Notes under the pieces: generated by a model
The model's database searches: none
Told to the model about the DNA's origin: nothing
Seen by the model: the letters and a program-made list of their open reading frames with translations, nothing else
Assembly: GCF_031583065.1 (NCBI RefSeq)
Contig: NZ_CP134053.1
Coordinates: 2,294,001 to 2,358,000, forward strand
Reading direction: 5' to 3'
DNA length: 64,000 nucleotides
Source of the DNA: Streptomyces sp. CGMCC 4.7035
Lineage (GTDB): Bacteria > Actinomycetota > Actinomycetes > Streptomycetales > Streptomycetaceae
Translations under genes and position numbers: made by a program
Part shown: positions 39,788 through 48,668 of the stretch, piece by piece
How positions within the stretch are numbered: the first letter of the stretch is position 1
Layout: each line of letters opens with the position of its first letter

Positions 39788-41035
39788 TCACGTCACCTCC
39801 GATTTCCGGGCCCATCGCGGGATGGGTCGTCGAGGGGCTTCGGGCGTCGAGAGGGGAGTGGCCGCGGCGGGTGCCGCCAACAGTGAGGCGGCCAGGGCCA
39901 GATGCAGCAGATACGGCGAGGCGTCGCCAAGACCGGCCTCGGTGTACGACGCGATCGCGCAGTAGCTGATCAGGAAGATCGCGCAGGCCCTCGACAGCGA
40001 CGGTGGCCGCAGCAACGCGACACCGCCCAGCACGATGATGATCGCCGCCACCAGGGCGATGCCGGTCATGCCCTGCTCGTTGTAGACGGCCAGCCAGCTG
40101 TTGTCGATCGGCAGCCCGCCGAACGACTTGTCGCCCAAGCCCGTGCCGAACAGGTTCTGCGAGGTCGTCCGGGGTTCCGCCAGCAGGGCGTGCCAGACCT
40201 TGGCCCGGCCGGTGAGGCTGGCGAAGTTCTCCTGGCTCTGCCCGCGCAGGAACCACGCCTGGAGCGCGGAGCTGAACCCCACCGCGGCCACCGCGGCGCA
40301 CAGCACCGCCCAGCTGAAGACCCGGCGGGCGGCGGCGCTGGTCAGGATGAGGGAGGTGATCGCCAGCACCAGCGCGATGATCAGGCCGAGCGTGGCCGTC
40401 CGGGTATGGGTCAGCGCGAGCAGGACGAGGGAGGGCACGATGACCACCGCCGCGCTGGTCCGGTCGGTCCGGCGGCCCAGCAGGAGCAGCACGGTGAGCC
40501 CGATGATCACCGCGGCGTACTGGCCGATCTGCGGCGGGGTGAGCGGCCACAACGCGCCGACCAGCCGCCCGCCGTAGAGATCGGGGAGGGCTGCGCCCGG
40601 TGAGATGACCAGGCCGGCGGCCACCGACGCGAGCACCGCGAAGTACATCCGGATGTGGTGCCGGACGAACGTCGTGCTGCCGTCCCACCAGCGGCTGAGC
40701 AGCCACAGCGTGCCGATGAAGAGAGCCAGCCGGGCGCAGCGGAACAGCGCGCCGAACCCGGCCCCCTGGTCCACGCTGGAGATCAGGCTCGGCACCAGCA
40801 GCAGGGTGAGCAGGAACACGTAGGCGCTGGCCCGGATGCGTACCCGGGGGTTGACCACGAGCGCCAGCGCGAACGCGGCGACCAGCGAGCCCATGGTGAC
40901 CATCTGGATGAGGGAGCGGGGCAGCGGGACGATGGTCCTCGCCCCGGCGGAGCCGAGGGTGTTGAGGATGAGCAGCCCCCAGACCGTCCCGACGATCTTC
41001 GACGTGTGGTCCCTGTTGGTGTCCGCGGACCTCAT
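39788..41035 (-). CDS. O-antigen ligase/polymerase-like membrane protein (Wzy-type)
   Basis: A 415-aa integral membrane protein with about ten to twelve helices and the family-typical region FGTGLGDKSFGGLPIDNSWL followed by YNEQGMTGIALVAA, which matches the large external loop and last helices of Wzy_C/O-antigen ligase proteins. It probably joins repeat units outside the membrane. The ATG follows the previous stop by one base; an earlier open frame is antisense to the next gene. Confidence 0.85.
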   Translation of the reverse strand: MRSADTNRDHTSKIVGTVWGLLILNTLGSAGARTIVPLPRSLIQMVTMGSLVAAFALALVVNPRVRIRASAYVFLLTLLLVPSLISSVDQGAGFGALFRCARLALFIGTLWLLSRWWDGSTTFVRHHIRMYFAVLASVAAGLVISPGAALPDLYGGRLVGALWPLTPPQIGQYAAVIIGLTVLLLLGRRTDRTSAAVVIVPSLVLLALTHTRTATLGLIIALVLAITSLILTSAAARRVFSWAVLCAAVAAVGFSSALQAWFLRGQSQENFASLTGRAKVWHALLAEPRTTSQNLFGTGLGDKSFGGLPIDNSWLAVYNEQGMTGIALVAAIIIVLGGVALLRPPSLSRACAIFLISYCAIASYTEAGLGDASPYLLHLALAASLLAAPAAATPLSTPEAPRRPIPRWARKSEVT

Positions 41036-41036
41036 C

Positions 41037-42560
41037 TCAACCACCGTCCCCTGCGCGGAGGGTGCTGCCCGCGTCCTGCTGGTACGGCGTGGCCTGCCAC
41101 TGCTTGAAGCCGACCGTCCGGCTCGCGTCGTGGACGACAAAGGTCCATGGTCCGACGTAGACGTTGTCGTGCCAGCGGTTGTGCTGCTCGCTGGTGATCG
41201 CCTCGGCCACCCGCTCGCCCTGGTACGGCGACCAGTCCGGATAGGTGCCGTAGTTGGACAGCACCCCCATCCGGTCGCACTTCACCGTGCAGTCGACGAC
41301 GGACTTGTCCAGCACGAAGCGGTTGTCGTGGATGTCCACCCGCTGGGTCTTCCACCGGCAGTCGGAGTAGAGCGGTGCCTTGGCGATCGCCGGCTGTACG
41401 CAGCGGTCGGTGTTCTTCACCAGCAACGTGCAGTCACCCGAGGAGGTGTTGGCCGGGCTGTTGCAGAACCGGTCGGCGTTCTCCCACAGGGTGATCCCGG
41501 ACCAGTTGTTCTCCAGCACGTTCCGGTAGATCTCGATCTTGTCCGTGCGGGCCCGGATCCGGGGTTCGCCGCCGGACTCGGAGAGGTAGACGGTCGCGAA
41601 CGGGAAAGTGTCGCCGTCGGCGGCGTAGTCGCGGCCCTCGACCCAGTTGTTCCGCCGGATGGTGTTCTTCCGGATGACCGCGTTGTAGCTGGTCTCGTAG
41701 ATCAGCGCGGCACCGTCGTTGCCCTCGATCAGGTTGCCCTCGATCAGGAAGTCGTTGTTGTTGGTGTCCGCCCACAGCCCGGCTCCGCGGTTGTCGTGCA
41801 CCCAGTTGCCGCTGATGTCGGCGCCGTTGACGGCCCAGAACTTGACGCCTCCGCTGCAGCCGCAGTCCGGCCGCCGCCGCTCCCAGTCGCCCGTGTTGTT
41901 GCCCACGATCTCGTTGCCCTCGACCACCAGACCGCGGAGACCGCCGGCGCCCTTGTACGCGTTCATGCCGTACTGGCCGTTGTCGCGCAGGCAGCTGGCG
42001 CGGACCTGCTGGCGGGCGCCGGCCATCAGCCCGGCGCCGGAGTTGTTCTGGATCGTCGTGTGCTCGATCACCCACCCGTCGGCCGAGTCGTGATTGACCA
42101 CGCCCTCGTCACGGGGCGCGACGAACCCCTGCACGGTCAGGTAGCGGATCGTGACGTCGCGGGCGGTGCCGCCGAACGCGTACTGGTTGCTCTTCCGGCC
42201 GTCGAGCACCGCGCTCGGCGCGCCGAGGTAGACGTCCCCCTCCTTGGGGATCACCTGGTCGTAGCGGTCCGACATGAGCGTGTGCTTGCCCGGCCGAAGC
42301 CAGAAGGTGGTGTGCGCAGGGCTGCTCTCGGTCTTCGCGGCCAGGTCGCCGGGAACCGCTGGGTCGACCGTCACCGCGCCCGCCGGCGCCTTCGCCGGCC
42401 CGGCCGCGGGCTTGGCGCACACCCCGGCCACGGACGTGGACGGCGCAGCGGTCGGTTTCGGCGCCGCGTCCGTCGTGCCGCTCTCACAGCCGGTCGCCGC
42501 AAGCAGGGTCAGCGCCAGCGGTGCCGCCGGCAACGCCCAGCGCCGCCACTTGCTTCCCAA
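41037..42560 (-). CDS. Right-handed parallel beta-helix lipoprotein
   Basis: A 507-aa exported protein. It has a basic start, a hydrophobic segment and a lipobox-like LLAATGCES with lipid-anchor Cys about residue 25, then a Thr/Pro/Ala linker. Beta-helix rungs from about 80 to 400 repeat the NxI/GN pattern (IEHTTIQNNSGAGLMAGA, VEGNEIVGNN, ISGNWVHDNRGAGLWAD, IEGNLIEGNDGAALIYE, IRKNTIRRNN). Beta-helix proteins of this kind are polysaccharide lyases, epimerases or hydrolases. No catalytic residue is assigned. It is likely to act on the polymer outside the cell. Confidence 0.85.
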   Translation of the reverse strand: MGSKWRRWALPAAPLALTLLAATGCESGTTDAAPKPTAAPSTSVAGVCAKPAAGPAKAPAGAVTVDPAVPGDLAAKTESSPAHTTFWLRPGKHTLMSDRYDQVIPKEGDVYLGAPSAVLDGRKSNQYAFGGTARDVTIRYLTVQGFVAPRDEGVVNHDSADGWVIEHTTIQNNSGAGLMAGARQQVRASCLRDNGQYGMNAYKGAGGLRGLVVEGNEIVGNNTGDWERRRPDCGCSGGVKFWAVNGADISGNWVHDNRGAGLWADTNNNDFLIEGNLIEGNDGAALIYETSYNAVIRKNTIRRNNWVEGRDYAADGDTFPFATVYLSESGGEPRIRARTDKIEIYRNVLENNWSGITLWENADRFCNSPANTSSGDCTLLVKNTDRCVQPAIAKAPLYSDCRWKTQRVDIHDNRFVLDKSVVDCTVKCDRMGVLSNYGTYPDWSPYQGERVAEAITSEQHNRWHDNVYVGPWTFVVHDASRTVGFKQWQATPYQQDAGSTLRAGDGG

Positions 42561-42575
42561 GAGTTCCCCTCCCCC

Positions 42576-44528
42576 CTAGCCGCGGAACCTGAGCACGGTG
42601 GTGAACCCCTCCGTGCCATCGGCGAAGCCGGTGCCGACCAACGTGGTGGTGGGTTCCTTGCGGCCGAAGCCGGCGGAGTACCAGCCCAGTGGGGGGTCAC
42701 TCTCGCCGCGATGCGCCTGCCAGCTCAGCTGTTCGGGCAGGTCGAGCGCCGCGGAGCGGTCCTCGCCGTCCCGGGTCCAGGTGAGCACCGCCCGGTTACC
42801 CACCAGGTCCGCGGCGATCGCCGGGCCGAGGTGGAACGCCAGGCGCACGGCCCGGCGCGGGCCGCGCACCTCGTCGACCACCCTCAGCTCCTGGCTCGCG
42901 GCCGTCAGCTCCACCCGGCGGCGGTGTACGGAGCCCTGGTAGCCGTCGTGCTCGGCGCACCAGCGGGCCGTCCCCCCGGAGGAGGCGTCGGAGGTGTCCG
43001 CGACCAGGACGCGGCTGCGGGCATGCCGGGTCCACAGGAACGGCCCGCCGGAGACGGACTGGTCACCGCCGTCCAGTTGCAGGGTGTTGTGGCCGAGGGT
43101 CGACCGGAAGTACTGCCGCCACTCGGGCTGCCCGTGGTAGCAGAACGTCCCCGGGTCGGCGAGCACGTCGACCCCTTCGTGCCGGACCTCCACGGACAGC
43201 GCGTCCGCGTGCGCATGCGCGGCGATGGACAGGAATCCGTGCGGACCACCGTCGCAGCGGCACCAGATCTCCTCCGGACCCCGCAGGATGGTCATGCCCG
43301 CATCGGCGAAATGGGCCGGTCGGTCTGCCGGGCGGGTCACAGACAGTTCGGTGGGATTGATGAGTGCGGCCAGCAGCGGGGTGCGCACATCGGTGCCGGT
43401 CACCGTCGGCCACCAGGCGAGCCGACCGAACACGGCGTCCCCCGTGGCCAGCAGCGAGCCCCAGCGGTCGGTGCCCGCGCCGTCCACGACCAGACCGTGT
43501 CCGTCGTCCGCGTCCCCCTGGCGCGGCGGCCGGAGCCGGCTGTCCACGACGGCCGCGAGCGCGTCGGTCATCCGCAGCAGCACCAGCCGGATCGACGCGG
43601 GGACCGGCACGCCTGCGGCATCCGCCTCGGCCACCGCGGCCAGGCCGAGCTCCAGCACCAGACCGTGATACTCGGTGGCCAGCTCGCGGTTGAGGCCAGA
43701 GCCGAAGGTGTTGCTTCGCAGATGCCGCTCCAGCGACCGCAGCGCGTCGGCTCGCCAACGTGCCGAGGAGGGGAACCACCCGAACGCGCAGGCCGCGGCG
43801 AACTGCCCGGCGGCCTCGGCGATGATGTGGTTGTTCGCCGAAGACCCCCGGCTGGGGAAGGCGGCCAGCCAGCGCTGGTGGTGCCAGATCTGGCGGAGTG
43901 CCACCGGGTTGTCCTCGAACAGCCCGGCCGCGCCCGGCCAGCCGTCGAGCAGCCGGCGGATCCACACCCAGGACAGCAGCCGGATACCCAGCTCGATGCC
44001 GCTGGTCCAGTGCACTCCGCGCAGCGGCGCGTTGCCCCTCCACCACGACCGCAGGTGCTCGGCCACGCGCTCGGCGTACCGCTCGTCCCCGGTGATCGCG
44101 TAGGCGGCGGCGAGCACGGTGAGGTACTGATGCCGGGACAGCTCCCAGATCTGCTTGATGTCCCCGACCGCGTCCTCGTTCCGGTACGGCACGTCGAAGG
44201 CATAGCCCCATGGAGCCCGGCGCCCGGTCTTCGGGTCGTACCACCAGTCCGGGTCGTCCAGGTCGTCGCGGACCACCCCGAAATACTCGGCGTGCCCCGC
44301 CATCAGCCGGTCCGCCTCGGCGATGAGACGTTTCGCGGCGTCCGATGGCACCGCGGCGATCGTCCCTGCGGGCAGTACCGCGGTGAACCGGGCGCCGGTC
44401 ACGCTCGGGCTGTCCGGCCGCGCCGACCGCCACCGCCGCCTGCGCACCGCGTCGCCCACCCGGCCGCCGACCTCCCGCGGTCCCATCCGGGACAGCCGCC
44501 GCAGGTACCAGCCCGCGCTCATGGTCAT
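42576..44528 (-). CDS. Heparinase II/III-family protein
   Basis: A 650-aa protein with an N-terminal alpha-toroid (about 70-360; WTSGIELGIRLLSWVW, SSANNHIIAEAAGQFA, ATEYHGLVLEL) and a C-terminal heparinase II/III beta-sandwich (about 400-640; GFLSIAAHAHADALSVEVR, DPGTFCYHG, YFRSTLGHNTLQLDG). Family members cleave uronic-acid polymers by elimination, using Asn, His and Tyr of these motifs. No signal peptide is seen, so it may act inside the cell or be involved in synthesis or turnover. The ATG overlaps the upstream stop (ATGA). Confidence 0.9.
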   Translation of the reverse strand: MTMSAGWYLRRLSRMGPREVGGRVGDAVRRRRWRSARPDSPSVTGARFTAVLPAGTIAAVPSDAAKRLIAEADRLMAGHAEYFGVVRDDLDDPDWWYDPKTGRRAPWGYAFDVPYRNEDAVGDIKQIWELSRHQYLTVLAAAYAITGDERYAERVAEHLRSWWRGNAPLRGVHWTSGIELGIRLLSWVWIRRLLDGWPGAAGLFEDNPVALRQIWHHQRWLAAFPSRGSSANNHIIAEAAGQFAAACAFGWFPSSARWRADALRSLERHLRSNTFGSGLNRELATEYHGLVLELGLAAVAEADAAGVPVPASIRLVLLRMTDALAAVVDSRLRPPRQGDADDGHGLVVDGAGTDRWGSLLATGDAVFGRLAWWPTVTGTDVRTPLLAALINPTELSVTRPADRPAHFADAGMTILRGPEEIWCRCDGGPHGFLSIAAHAHADALSVEVRHEGVDVLADPGTFCYHGQPEWRQYFRSTLGHNTLQLDGGDQSVSGGPFLWTRHARSRVLVADTSDASSGGTARWCAEHDGYQGSVHRRRVELTAASQELRVVDEVRGPRRAVRLAFHLGPAIAADLVGNRAVLTWTRDGEDRSAALDLPEQLSWQAHRGESDPPLGWYSAGFGRKEPTTTLVGTGFADGTEGFTTVLRFRG

Positions 44529-46717
44529 CGCGTTCTCGCCAACGTCACCGGCGCGCCGCCGGCCAGGCCGGCCTGCACGGCGAGGGTGGCCGCCGTGGTG
44601 GCGACCAGCGACTCCAGCGGTACCGGCATCGGCCCGCCGGTCCGCACGGCCTTGATGAACGCGGCCAGTTCGGCGTTCTGGCCCTTGTCCCGGGCCTTGG
44701 GCAGCCGCGAACTGACCCACCGCTTGCGGCTGTACACCGAGGCACGGACGAAGTCGTCGAGCCGCAGCACCTTGCCGTCCGCGACAAGGTCCAGTGTCTC
44801 CTTGGGGAAGCCGGGCGCGCCGGTGGTGACGTAGCTGATGGTGGCGGTGGACCCGTCCGGGTAGCGCAGCACGACCTGGAGATCCTCGTTGCCGGGCGTG
44901 GTGATCGCGTACACCGAGACCGGGTCGGCCCCGAGCAGCCAGCTCGCCGTGTCGATGAAGTGCCCGCCCTCGCCGGCGAACCGCGAGCCCTCGGTGCCCT
45001 GTTGGAGGTACCAGCTGCCGTGGTCAAGGCGGCCCGCGTTGACCAGGTAGCGCAGGCTCGCCGGCCCGGTCCGGGCGCCGAACCGCTTGCTGGCCTCCTG
45101 CAACAGCGGCGCGAACCTGCGGTTGAAGCCCACCTGGAGCCGGTCGTTGCCGGACTCCTCCACCGCCGCTAGCACGCCGGCCAGCTCGTCCTCGGTGAGC
45201 GCCAACGGCTTCTCCACGAAGACCGCCTTGCCGGCCAGCAGCGCCCTTCGGGTCAGTTCGGCGTGCGAGCTGTGCCGGGTGACGACGAACACCGCGTCGA
45301 TGGACTTGTCGCCGAGCATGGCGTCGAGATCGGTGGTCGCCTCGGCGAAGCCGAACTTCCGCTGCGCGTTGGCCGCGGACAGCGCCGTAGTGGTGACGAC
45401 CGTGGACAACTCGACACCGTCGCGCTGCGTCAGATGCGGCAGCAGCATCGACGTCGCGTAGTTGCCCGCGCCGACGAACGCGAGGCGCACCGGCGTCTTG
45501 GCGGTTCGGGGCGGCGTGGACACTTGGCCGCTGGGCCGCTTCACCGCGGGCACGGCCACCGCCGGGGCCCCCGCCTCCTCCGCTTCCTTTACGTGTTCGG
45601 GGTACCGGAACAGCACGGCCACGGCCTTCAGGTCGCCGTCCTTCAGACGCTGGTACGTCTCGACGGCGTCATCGAAGTCGGCTGTGTGGGAGACCAAGGG
45701 CTCCACGTCGACGCGCCCGCGGGCGACGAGATCGAGGAAACACGCCAGGTTGCGGCGCTCGGTCCAGCGCACGTAGCCGATCGGGTAGTCCCGCCCCTCG
45801 AGCTCGTACTCCGGGTCGTAGCGCCCGGGGCCGTACGAGCGGGAGAACCGGACGTCGAGCTCCTTCTCGTAGTACGCGTTCCACGGCAGGTCCAGACGGC
45901 ACTTGCCGATGTCGACGACCCGGCCGCGGTCCCGGCTCAGCCGCGCGGCCAGCTCGACGGGCTGGTTGCTGCCGCCGCCGGCGGCCAGGTACACCTGGTC
46001 CACGCCGTGACCGCCGGTGAGTTCGGCGACGGCGGTTTCCACGGCCGCGGAGGCGGGATCGCCGCAGGCCGCCGCGCCCAGGCGCTCGGCGAGCTCGCAG
46101 CGCACCGGGTCGGGGTCGACCCCGACGACGCGGACTCCCGAGGCGGCCAGCAGCTGCACCACCAGCTGCCCGATCAGCCCGAGGCCGATGACCAGCGCCA
46201 CCTCGCCGAGCCGTGACTCGCCCTGGCGGACGCCCTGCAACGCGATCGACCCGACGGTGCCGAAGGCCGCGTGCCGCGGCGCGAGGCCGTCCGGCACCCG
46301 GGCGTAGAGGTTCTTCGGCACCCAGTTCAGCTCGGCGTGCAACGCGTGCTCATTGCCGGCGCAGGCCACGAGGTCGCCGACCTTCACATCGTCGATCCCG
46401 GTGCCGACCTGCTCGACCACCCCGCACAGCGAGTAGCCCAGCGGCGTGTAGGAGTCCAGCTTGCCCATCACCTTGCGGTAGGTGGCGGGCACCCCGTTGG
46501 TGGCCACGCTCTGCAGGACCTTGGCCACCTGGTCCGGCCGGGAGCGGGCCTTGCCCACCATCGACATGCCGGCCTCGGACACCTTCATGAGCTCGGTCCC
46601 GGTGGATATCAGCGAGTAGGCGCTGCGGACCAGCACACCGCCCGGCTTGCACCCCGGCACCGGCACGTCGAGCAGCGCCAGCTCGCCGCTCTTGTAGTTC
46701 TGTACGACCTGTTTCAC
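44525..46717 (-). CDS. Bi-domain oxidoreductase (alcohol dehydrogenase plus Gfo/Idh/MocA)
   Basis: A 730-aa fusion. Residues 1 to about 370 are a zinc-free medium-chain dehydrogenase with VALVIGLGLIGQLVVQLLAA. A Pro/Ala linker (about 375-405) leads to a Gfo/Idh/MocA domain with VRLAFVGAGNYATSMLLPHL, the catalytic EKPLALTEDEL and GGHFIDTASWLLG. Such fusions are usually found next to heparinase II/III genes in EPS clusters, as here (4-nt overlap). The substrate is probably a nucleotide sugar or uronate; the reaction is unknown. Confidence 0.88.
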   Translation of the reverse strand: MKQVVQNYKSGELALLDVPVPGCKPGGVLVRSAYSLISTGTELMKVSEAGMSMVGKARSRPDQVAKVLQSVATNGVPATYRKVMGKLDSYTPLGYSLCGVVEQVGTGIDDVKVGDLVACAGNEHALHAELNWVPKNLYARVPDGLAPRHAAFGTVGSIALQGVRQGESRLGEVALVIGLGLIGQLVVQLLAASGVRVVGVDPDPVRCELAERLGAAACGDPASAAVETAVAELTGGHGVDQVYLAAGGGSNQPVELAARLSRDRGRVVDIGKCRLDLPWNAYYEKELDVRFSRSYGPGRYDPEYELEGRDYPIGYVRWTERRNLACFLDLVARGRVDVEPLVSHTADFDDAVETYQRLKDGDLKAVAVLFRYPEHVKEAEEAGAPAVAVPAVKRPSGQVSTPPRTAKTPVRLAFVGAGNYATSMLLPHLTQRDGVELSTVVTTTALSAANAQRKFGFAEATTDLDAMLGDKSIDAVFVVTRHSSHAELTRRALLAGKAVFVEKPLALTEDELAGVLAAVEESGNDRLQVGFNRRFAPLLQEASKRFGARTGPASLRYLVNAGRLDHGSWYLQQGTEGSRFAGEGGHFIDTASWLLGADPVSVYAITTPGNEDLQVVLRYPDGSTATISYVTTGAPGFPKETLDLVADGKVLRLDDFVRASVYSRKRWVSSRLPKARDKGQNAELAAFIKAVRTGGPMPVPLESLVATTAATLAVQAGLAGGAPVTLARTR

Positions 46718-46742
46718 CAGAAGTCCTCTTGTCTCTACGCCG

Positions 46743-48665
46743 TCAAGGGGTCCGGCCGGACCCGGAGGTCGCGCCGCGATACCAGTACTCGAGGGTCAGC
46801 ACATGCCACAGATGCTTGGAGAAGTCCCGCCGGCCGGCGGCGTCCTCGGCGACCATCCGCGCCAGCGCGTCGCGGCGCAGGAACCCGGAACGGACGAGGA
46901 CGCCGTCGTTCACCACCTCGCGCACCAGCGGTGCCAGATCCCGGCTCATCCAGGCCCGCAGCGGGGCGCTGAACAGGCCCTTGGGCCGGTACACGATCTC
47001 CCGGGGCAGGACCGAGGTGGCCGCCTCCTTGAGGACGGCCTTGCCCTGCCGTCCGACGATCTTGCGGTCACCGGGCACGGTGAACGCTGCCTTGACCACC
47101 TCGACGTCCACATACGGCACCCGCACCTCGGTCGACGCGGCCATGCTCGACCGGTCCGTGTACGTGAGGTTCAGGCCCGGCAGGAACATCCGGGCGTCGC
47201 CCAGGCACATGCGGTTGACGAAGTCGTCGAGGTCGTTGTCCTGGTAGACGTCCGCATGCTCGGTCAGCACGTCCTCGACCGTCCCGGCCAGGTCCGGATC
47301 GATCAGGGCGAGCAGCTCGTCCTGGTCGTACATGGTGTAGCTGCGCCGGAACGCGGTCTCCTCCGGCAGGTCGGCGAACGAGAGGAACCGCTTCGCGAAG
47401 CGCACCGACCGGTACCCCCGGCGGCTCGTGGCGACCGGCAGCCGGTCCACGCCCCTGGACAGGCCGCGCCGCAGGGGCCCCGGGACGCGCTGGTAGCGCA
47501 GCGCGATCAGGTTGGCCAGGTGCTTGCGGTAACCGGCGAACAGCTCGTCGGCACCCATCCCCGAGAGCAGCACCTTGATCCCGGCCTCCCGGGCGGCCGA
47601 GCAGATCAGGAACGTGTTGATCGCGGCGGGGTCGCCGATCGGCTCGTCCAGGTGGTACGTCATCTGCGGCAGCAGGTCGAGCACATTCGGAGCGATCTCG
47701 ATCTCCCGCAGGTCGACGCCGAACCGCTCGGCCACCCGCCGGGCATAGCGCAGGTCGTCCGGCATCGCCTCGAACCTGGCGTCCTCGGCGCGGAACCCGA
47801 TCGTGTAAGCGGAGATCCCGGGTTGTTCGCGGGCCGCCAGCGCGGTCAGGTAGCTGGAGTCCAGCCCGCCGGAGAGGAAGGTCGCCACGGGTACGTCGGA
47901 GAGCAGGTGGCGCCGGGTCGACTCCTCGACGATGGCAGCGACATCCGGCTGCTCGCCGGCCCGGGCCCGCTCCTGGCCCTCGGCGGCGACGTCCTTCAGG
48001 TGCCAGAACCGGCCGCGCTCCACCCGGCCGTCAGGCCGGCACCGCAGCCAGCTCCCCGGCGGCAGCTTCTCCGCTTCGCGGAACGCGCACCGTGAGTCCG
48101 GCACCCAGTAGTACAGCAGCGAGGCCACCAGCGCCGCATGGTCCACCTCCAGCGACCCGCCGGTCACGGAGGCGAGCGCCTTGAGCTCGGAGGCGAACAC
48201 CAGGCCCTCGCCGCGCCGGAGCAGGAACAGCGGCTTGATGCCGAGCTGGTCGCGGGCGAGCACCAGGTCCCCGGTCCGCTCGTCGAAGATCCCGAACGCG
48301 AACATGCCGCGCAGCCGGGGCAGGCAGTCCGTGCCCCAGCGCCGCCAGGCCTCAAGGAGCACCTCGGTGTCGGAGGTACCGCGGAAGAGCACCCCGGCGG
48401 CCGCCAGCTCGGCACGCAGCTCGGGCGCGTTGTACAGCTCGCCGTTGTACGTCAGGACGAGGCCGCCCGAGACCATCGGCTGGGCGCCGGTCTCGGACAG
48501 GTCGATGATGGCCAGCCGACGGTGCCCGAGGTGCACTTCGCCGTCACCGACGGGGTGGCTGTACCGGCCCGCCCCGTCCGGACCGCGGTGGGCGAGGGTA
48601 TCGGTGAGCCGGTCGGTCACGACCTTCCCGTCCGGCCATCGGTAAGTACCTGCGATGCCACACAT
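46743..48665 (-). CDS. Asparagine synthase-like glutamine amidotransferase
   Basis: A 640-aa AsnB-type enzyme. The class II glutaminase has catalytic Cys2 (MCGIAGTYRW), AHRGPDG, HRRLAIIDLS and LTYNGELYN. The synthetase domain has the pyrophosphate loop SGGLDSS (265-271) and LSGMGADELFAGY. In housekeeping context it makes asparagine. In O-antigen clusters related proteins amidate uronic acid carboxyl groups (WbpS type). It sits between a Wzz-like gene and the bi-domain oxidoreductase. Confidence 0.92.
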   Translation of the reverse strand: MCGIAGTYRWPDGKVVTDRLTDTLAHRGPDGAGRYSHPVGDGEVHLGHRRLAIIDLSETGAQPMVSGGLVLTYNGELYNAPELRAELAAAGVLFRGTSDTEVLLEAWRRWGTDCLPRLRGMFAFGIFDERTGDLVLARDQLGIKPLFLLRRGEGLVFASELKALASVTGGSLEVDHAALVASLLYYWVPDSRCAFREAEKLPPGSWLRCRPDGRVERGRFWHLKDVAAEGQERARAGEQPDVAAIVEESTRRHLLSDVPVATFLSGGLDSSYLTALAAREQPGISAYTIGFRAEDARFEAMPDDLRYARRVAERFGVDLREIEIAPNVLDLLPQMTYHLDEPIGDPAAINTFLICSAAREAGIKVLLSGMGADELFAGYRKHLANLIALRYQRVPGPLRRGLSRGVDRLPVATSRRGYRSVRFAKRFLSFADLPEETAFRRSYTMYDQDELLALIDPDLAGTVEDVLTEHADVYQDNDLDDFVNRMCLGDARMFLPGLNLTYTDRSSMAASTEVRVPYVDVEVVKAAFTVPGDRKIVGRQGKAVLKEAATSVLPREIVYRPKGLFSAPLRAWMSRDLAPLVREVVNDGVLVRSGFLRRDALARMVAEDAAGRRDFSKHLWHVLTLEYWYRGATSGSGRTP

Positions 48666-48668
48666 GTC

